This document shows positions 58,078 to 64,000 of a stretch of 64,000 nt of DNA, piece after piece; position 1 is the stretch's first letter, and every line of letters starts with the position of its first letter. Under the pieces are notes generated by a model. The model did not search any database. It was given only the letters and a program-made list of their open reading frames with translations, and was not told where the DNA came from. Origin of the DNA: Dastarcus helophoroides (lineage: Eukaryota > Arthropoda > Insecta > Coleoptera > Bothrideridae); contig CM053327.1 in assembly GCA_028583605.1 (NCBI GenBank), positions 15,115,629-15,179,628 on the forward strand, given 5' to 3'. A program made the position numbers and the translations under genes.

Positions 58078-59940
58078 TTATGTCTTTAAAGCATTGCGCG
58101 TAGGATGCCGAAACAAGGATCGATGGCGATAAACCGCGTTCTTAAACAAGGATAGGTTGTAATTTTTGGGGAAAATTCCATTCGGTAACGAGTTCCATAG
58201 CTTGGAACTTCTACAGAAAAAATAGTCTCTGTAGACAAAAGTCCTCACTGTCTCAAGGTGGACCGCACAGGAATTTGCTGTCTCCGACTGTTTTGTATGC
58301 TTCAAAATTCTTGCCCTTGGGGGGATTAATCCTATTAGTTCCAGCGAGCATCTCCCATGAAAGTACTTGTAGAAAAGAGACACATCATCGTCCCAAGAGA
58401 AGTTAGTGCTCGCATTCACTCCTAGGACAGATAGATTAGATCCCATCGGGAGGATTTTACCGTCCATTAGCCGTGGCCTGAGCTTTTGAAGCGTTGAAGT
58501 CGACCAGATCTTTCTTACCCCATTCCATAATGATTTCGAGATTACGATTAATCATCTGTATCTGCTGTCCTTCAGCCGATCTGACACAGCGATGGATAAT
58601 GGTTTGTCGGAGAAAAAAGATGACACCAGGCTACTACTATAATCTGCGTAGGTGTATATCGGATTGGAATTTGAAGCTTAGAGATCGTTTATGTGTAACA
58701 GAAACAGAGCAGGGGACAGGACAGACCCCTGTGGCACCTCTGCATTAATTGCAAAGGTCTCGGATGAGATGCCATCGACGACGACCTGAAGAGATCTGTC
58801 AGCGAGAAAACTGGATATCAAATGACAAAGTCCAGGAGCAAGACTATAAGATGTTAATTTGGCGAGAAGAGATCGGTGCCAGACTCTGTCGAAGGCCTTT
58901 GAGGTATCCAGTGCCATAATCCTGGCCTCATCATGTTGTTCCATAGCTGAGTTACAGATATGAGTAACATATGCCAGAAGATCGTCAGTTGAGCGATGTT
59001 GTCTGAAACCTCATTGCCTGTCCGAGATGATTCTATTCTTCTCCAGATATTTAAGAATCTCGATGTTGATAACCTTTTCCATCAGTTTAGACATAACAAC
59101 AAAGATATAAATATAAAATATAAAGTTGTTGGCTAGTTGTTGGCCAGATTACTCTTTCCCTTTTTAGGAACAGGCTGCACCCTAGTGCATTTCCAGATGT
59201 TAGGGAATATACCTTTGTTGTAAGAGAGTGTGAACAATTTGCTTAGGACAGCAGTCAACTCTGGAGCGCACTTCTTAAGAATAGTAACGGAGATACCATC
59301 AAGGCCAGAAGCTTTTGAGGAGAATCTTTCTGACTGTGTGTTGTCTGAAAACAACTTCAGGCATCGAAGTACCAACCTTAGGAAGAATAGGAGGTTCCGC
59401 GTTTCGAGAATCAAGATTGGAATTTGCAGTAAATATTAAGGCTAGCATGTCATCCTTTTCCTTGAAAGTTGTCGCAATATTGTTATTTTCAGCGAGTTAA
59501 CGTGGAACATCTGAAGATGTAAAATTTTTCCAATCAACTTTACAAGTCCGTAATAGGACCTGGAACCGTTCGGACAGTTGATAAGCCTCTGGCGCATTTT
59601 ACAATCGAAATCACTTTTTGCCTCGTCAATAACCTGTTTACAAAAATTTTGTGCATCTACAAATGTGGTCCGAGTCTTTACTGAGGAATTATTTCGTCAA
59701 CGACGATATGCGCGATTTTTGCAGGAGACAGCCCAAGCACATTTTTTGCTGAACCAAGATTTACTGGAGGCAGACTTCTTTTGGGAATGGGGAATTGAAC
59801 ATTTCATACCAATCAGGATAGCTTCAGTGATGGATTCGGTGACTGAGGAAGGGTTGTCTGAGTTAAAGCAGATTTTCTGCCATGGAAATAATGTAAAAAA
59901 GTCTCTTAATTCTTCCTAGTTAGCAGAGTTAAAGTGCGAA
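58078..59940 (-). mobile_element. Non-LTR retrotransposon (Jockey/CR1-like) reverse transcriptase remnant
   Basis: Minus strand, N to C: SSKSWFSKKCAWAVSCKNRA; SKASGLDGISVTILKKCAPE; IWKCTRVQPVPKKGK; LDTSKAFDRVWHRSLLAKL (catalytic Asp block); INAEVPQGSVLSPALFLLHI; then, after shifts, YTYADYSSS where the catalytic YADD is expected; NLSVLGVNASTNFSWDDD; and the C-terminal KLWNSLPNGIFPKNYNLSLF. Between FSWDDD and the following VSLFYKYFHG roughly 100 residues normally present are gone. Many stops and frameshifts. No 5' end, poly(A) tail or target duplication identified. Confidence 0.82.
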
Positions 59941-59949
59941 ACCCTACGG

Positions 59950-62900
59950 GACTGTGTCTGAGAAGGAGGTGGTATATGAAGCGAGAGCAAAAACATAACT
60001 TTTCAAAGTTTCTTTTGTGGCTTTAGGAAAAAAAGTAGAAACCAAAAGTGTAAATCCAAGATTTGGACGAAAAACTTGTAATTTATAAGAATGAATAAAA
60101 AAGGACAAAAATGGAGATTTCATTTTATTCAATGTGAATTTTTTGACAAAATTGGAACTTTTAAAAATCAAAATATACATTTCTTCGAGTTTTTAAACTT
60201 TTTACATAAAATCGCGAAAAGACATGGTTTCCAGATTAAGACTGATATTTAGAGGAAAAGTCAGATCGCTAGAAAATAAAACATTTTCTAGTTAGTCAAA
60301 TTTATTAAAAAAGTAAAAATGGGAAGCGAAATTTTTCAAGGAGGTTATATTTTGTATAAAAAAAACTTTTGTTATTTCGAGGTTAAAGACATTTTTCAAT
60401 AAATTATCAGAAAATTTTAACTATTGATTAAATTAAATTACACATTACAAATATTAAGATTTTGGCACAGATTTCGAGAAGAATTGAAATTTTGATGTTG
60501 AGGTCCAAATTTTGAAAATAAAAGTCAAAATCTTTGGTAAAAATTAAAATTTAGAGTTCGGATTTAAGCTTTTGGTTGGAAAATTCGCGTCATATTCATT
60601 ATTTGCGTTAAAAGAAAAAAAGTTAATAAGTATTTCCCCCCAAAAAAAATTCCAAATTTTATGTTTAATGACAAATTTTGGAAAAAAAACTTCGGTTATT
60701 TAAACCTAGGTCATTTATTCTAAGTTTATAGAAGGCGAAATTCATGTTTCTGCAAGGTAGGAATGGAGGCAGACGGCAAAAGATAATTTTTATGCAAAAT
60801 CCGTTTTATATCTTTATTTTTATGTTTTTATTCTACTAAATCAAGTAACTTTAGGATTGCAAACAAGACCAATTTCACCTTTATTTATTCGTTGTGCCAA
60901 CACAAATCAAGCGGGTTAGAGGCCATTCTTTTTCACAGAATCAAATTTCCCAGCTGGCTTCGTGCTCTAGGCGGAAGAGATAAATAAGAATTTGCAGTTA
61001 CACCTTTTCTGGTGGTGTAGAGAAATGCATTATTCTATCTTCCAAGATAGCCGCCATCCTGATTTATTCCAACCTAAAGCTGGCCAAGGATAATGGGCCA
61101 GTAATCTAATACCTTTTCCCTGGGTTGGTCGGAACATATGTTTTAAGTGCTGATTTATGCCAAAAATGTGCAATGCGCAAGTGTATTTGCATATCGCCAG
61201 GAAATTTGTTCTAAAATATCACCAGCAAATATTATTTTATGGGCGCAAGCTATGTTATGTGGAATTGCATGAGCAGGAATGTTTTGTATGTATTGCACCG
61301 CAATAACATACATTATGCAGGTGTCTGCTTAGTTCAAACTTTAAATTATTATACATCCTTGCTCGTATTTTCTCAGTTTGTTTTCAATCTAGTGTAATTC
61401 ATTGGCATTATGATATTTTTTATAGCTTTCGTGCTCATATACATTAATTAAGAACGTTCAATTTAATTAAGATAACTTAGAGTATAGACCTAAATATATG
61501 TAGATCGCAAAGCTCAGCTTCATCTTTGTGCAATCTAATACATACCTACGCTTATTTATTAGATAGAGGCTGTTTTTTCAACAATAGTTTAAAGATTCAT
61601 GCCCAGCAAAGGTTTAGTTGTTCAGCTTTAGATTTAGATAATTTAAATATCACCTAGTTCATTCTTTGCAAATCGGAACATTTATCACTTAGGGACCAGC
61701 ATCCATAAAGTAATTTCTAGAAATGTCTGCCACATTTCTGATTTCCAACTTGTTTTAAATTTCAAAATTTTTATTAATTTTTCCTAAAATTTTGAATTTA
61801 AATATATTTTTTTTCCTACAAATTTTTATTTTTTCTTGACACTTTTAGTGGAAAAATTGCTGGTCAAAAAAAGTCGAAATGGCTAGGAATTTTTATTTTT
61901 GCCCTGTCGAAATTTCGAGAAAAAATTTGAAATTTCCAAATAATATTCTTGTGAAAGCTTCAAAAATCTTTTATCAAAAATGTTGCTTCTTCAAATTTCT
62001 AGAAGAAGCTGAATTTGGACAATATACCAATCAGACCATTTGCAAAGGTTTATTATAATTTTTACATATTTACTTCAATTTGATATAATTTTCACATTTC
62101 CTGAAAAAATTTTCAGAAAAAAGAGGTTAAAAAAGTGTAAGAAAATAAAAGACCTGTGGATAAAAAGGGGAAAATAGCAGACTTTTGAGGAAAAAAAGAT
62201 AAATTGCGAAAAAACCTTCTAATTTTTAGATAAAGCCAAAAAAACGCTAAATTTCTCAGAGAAAATTTTTGAAAATATGTAGAGTTTCAAGAAATAGATA
62301 AATTTTAAGAATAATTTAAAATTTCGAATAAATGGTGGAAAAAAGACCATATAAGTATTTCTTGAGAAAGTCAAACTAAGAAAATTCTTTAGGTACTGAA
62401 TACAAAGTCGAGCTTTCGAAAAAAGTGGAAAGTTTAAAATGTGCAGAGATATAAAAGTTTGATTTTTGAGACAAAAATTAAAATTTAAAAAAGAATCCGA
62501 AGTTTGAGAAACCTGCTAAAATTTTCAGGGAATTGTATAAAGAAAAAAGGTTGAAATTGCCGGAAAAGCCAAATATTGGGAAAAAAGGATTATTATAAAA
62601 AAAAGTTGAAAGAACGTCAAAATTTGGAGAAAAAAATTAAAATCCGAAACGAAATTTCGATTTTTCCTCGAAATCTCTACAAAAATTTGTTTATGATAAT
62701 TTTATTTTTTATCAGAAATACAAAATAAAATGACCTTTAAAATGTCCAAACATCTTCAAAAAAACTTGCAATTTCTAAAACAAATTAGTGAAAAATAAAA
62801 TTTGTGCAAAAATAACCGGTAAAGGTAAAAATTCTGCAAAAGATATTCATGATAAAATGTCCAGAAAAAGTCAAAGTTTCGAGAATTTGTTTTTGCTTAT

Positions 62901-64000
62901 AATATCTGGAAAAAAATATAATTTTTTCTACTAAACACAAATTTCCTAAAAAGAAATCAAAATTTCGTACGAATAATTGAAACTTTCAAAAAAACTTGAA
63001 AATTCCTGTTCAAAAAAATGAAAATTGAGATTTCAAGTAAAAACTCCCGACTTGATTTTTTTTAAGTAAATATCAAACTGTGAACAAAGTTGAAGTTAGA
63101 TTTTTTTTTAGAAATATAGATTATTTTTTTAAAAATTTTAATATTTTAATAGAAATTTCGGTTTATTTTTCTCCAAATTACAAATTCATTCTCAAAACTT
63201 TGAATTTTTCCGAGAAATTTCTACAAAAACTTGTTTATAATAATTTTTAGTTTTTCATTAAAATTAAAAATAAAATAAATTTGAAGATGTAAACTTCGTG
63301 AAAGAAACTTGAAATTTCTATAAATACATATCATAGAAAACTCAAAATTTCTATAATCAAATTTTAAGGGACGAAATTTTTAGAAAAGGCATGAATTTTG
63401 AGAAAAAAATTCGAAAGTGGAAATTGGGGGTGTTGCAGTTCCACAACGCCTATGTGCGAGCTGCCACTGTATTTAATGTTATCGATTTATTATGCGAAAC
63501 ATCAACAAAGAGACACACCAATGAAGAGACATTTACGAAGGTTAAAGTGTGATTGGAACAATCTTGAGTACAATTAAATTATGGAGCCTACTGACAGTAA
63601 AGTAGACGCTTGCCTTAGGTAGCGTGTGTGTACCTACAATCATTTGATTGATTTTGAAGTAAATCCCGCATTGTTTGTGTTGTAACTTGTACATACATAC
63701 ATACATATAGCCACCTTTCCATAACGGCCAATAATTTAGGTGATTTATTATATTATTACATTTTGAAAAAAGTCAACTAGATTGAATTCGAAATTTTGGA
63801 ACCTTTTAAAATTAAATTAGTTTTTCTTTCGAACTGATCGAAGTAATTGTAAGATGGAATTTTTTTATAATCATTGTTAATCTTTTTTTAAAAACTTATT
63901 TCTGTGTATTTTTTCCCAATTTGTAACAGCATAGCGCAATTTTATCACAGTAAAACAGAAAATCATAGTTTATTTAATAATGCTACACAAAGAGATAAAG
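59950..64000. other. Intergenic DNA dominated by degenerate repeat, no gene seen
   Basis: 60130-60720 and 61730-63420 are A-rich AAATTTTGAGAAAAAGTC-type repeat with T-rich patches near 61750-61850 and 63060-63250. 60720-61700 and 63430-63720 look single-copy and include a short (CATA)n run at 63690-63708; nothing coding is recognisable. Confidence 0.55.

Overview
This is a 64 kb piece of a eukaryotic nuclear genome, almost certainly an insect and perhaps a beetle. The order is an inference from gene structure, AT-richness and transposon types, not from a search. Genes have GT-AG introns, some as short as about 50 bp, separated by long AT-rich gene-poor stretches full of old transposons. I see no bacterial operons, CRISPR arrays or prophage.

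Eight protein-coding genes can be assembled. (1) The 3' end of a C2H2 zinc-finger gene on + (1-5061). (2) An r-type opsin on +, Rh7-like (18205-20154), with a one-base break in the tail. (3) A complete fructose-1,6-bisphosphatase on - (22821-27761, four exons). (4) TMEM138, a ciliary transition-zone membrane protein, on - (34702-36230, four small exons). (5) An LRR protein resembling the LKB1-interacting protein STK11IP on - (37985-41068). (6) The splicing factor CCDC12 on + (45436-45926). (7) The augmin subunit HAUS6 on -, single exon (46054-47193), tail-to-tail with CCDC12. (8) Epsilon-COP, COPE, on + (48979-51156). They are unrelated housekeeping or sensory genes and do not form a pathway; the dense part is 34.7-51.2 kb.

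The rest is mobile DNA. There is a long inverted repeat around a dead DDE transposase (5.2-7.1 kb). A pogo-like MITE at 7178-7450 has a paralogous empty site at 11.47 kb. Two copies of a TA-flanked family lie in opposite orientation (25.2-26.5 and 28.9-29.5 kb). A mariner (29914-31758) is split by an RTE-type LINE that has its own 8-bp target duplication. A second mariner lies at 36.8-37.4 kb. Two hAT-type MITEs (43.2 and 47.6 kb) have perfect 8-bp target duplications, the second nested inside another inverted-repeat element. A near-complete but frameshifted hAT element with 19-bp TIRs and an 8-bp target duplication lies at 54830-56850, and a decayed LINE at 58.1-59.9 kb.

Two less ordinary signals stand out. 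One is a Penelope-like repeat family (14.0, 15.3, 29.7 and 51.5-51.8 kb) whose best copy carries what looks like a minimal hammerhead ribozyme. The other is a diffuse, strand-polarised degenerate repeat of about 18-20 bp (AAATTTTGAGAAAAAGTC-like) that fills much of the intergenic and intronic DNA.
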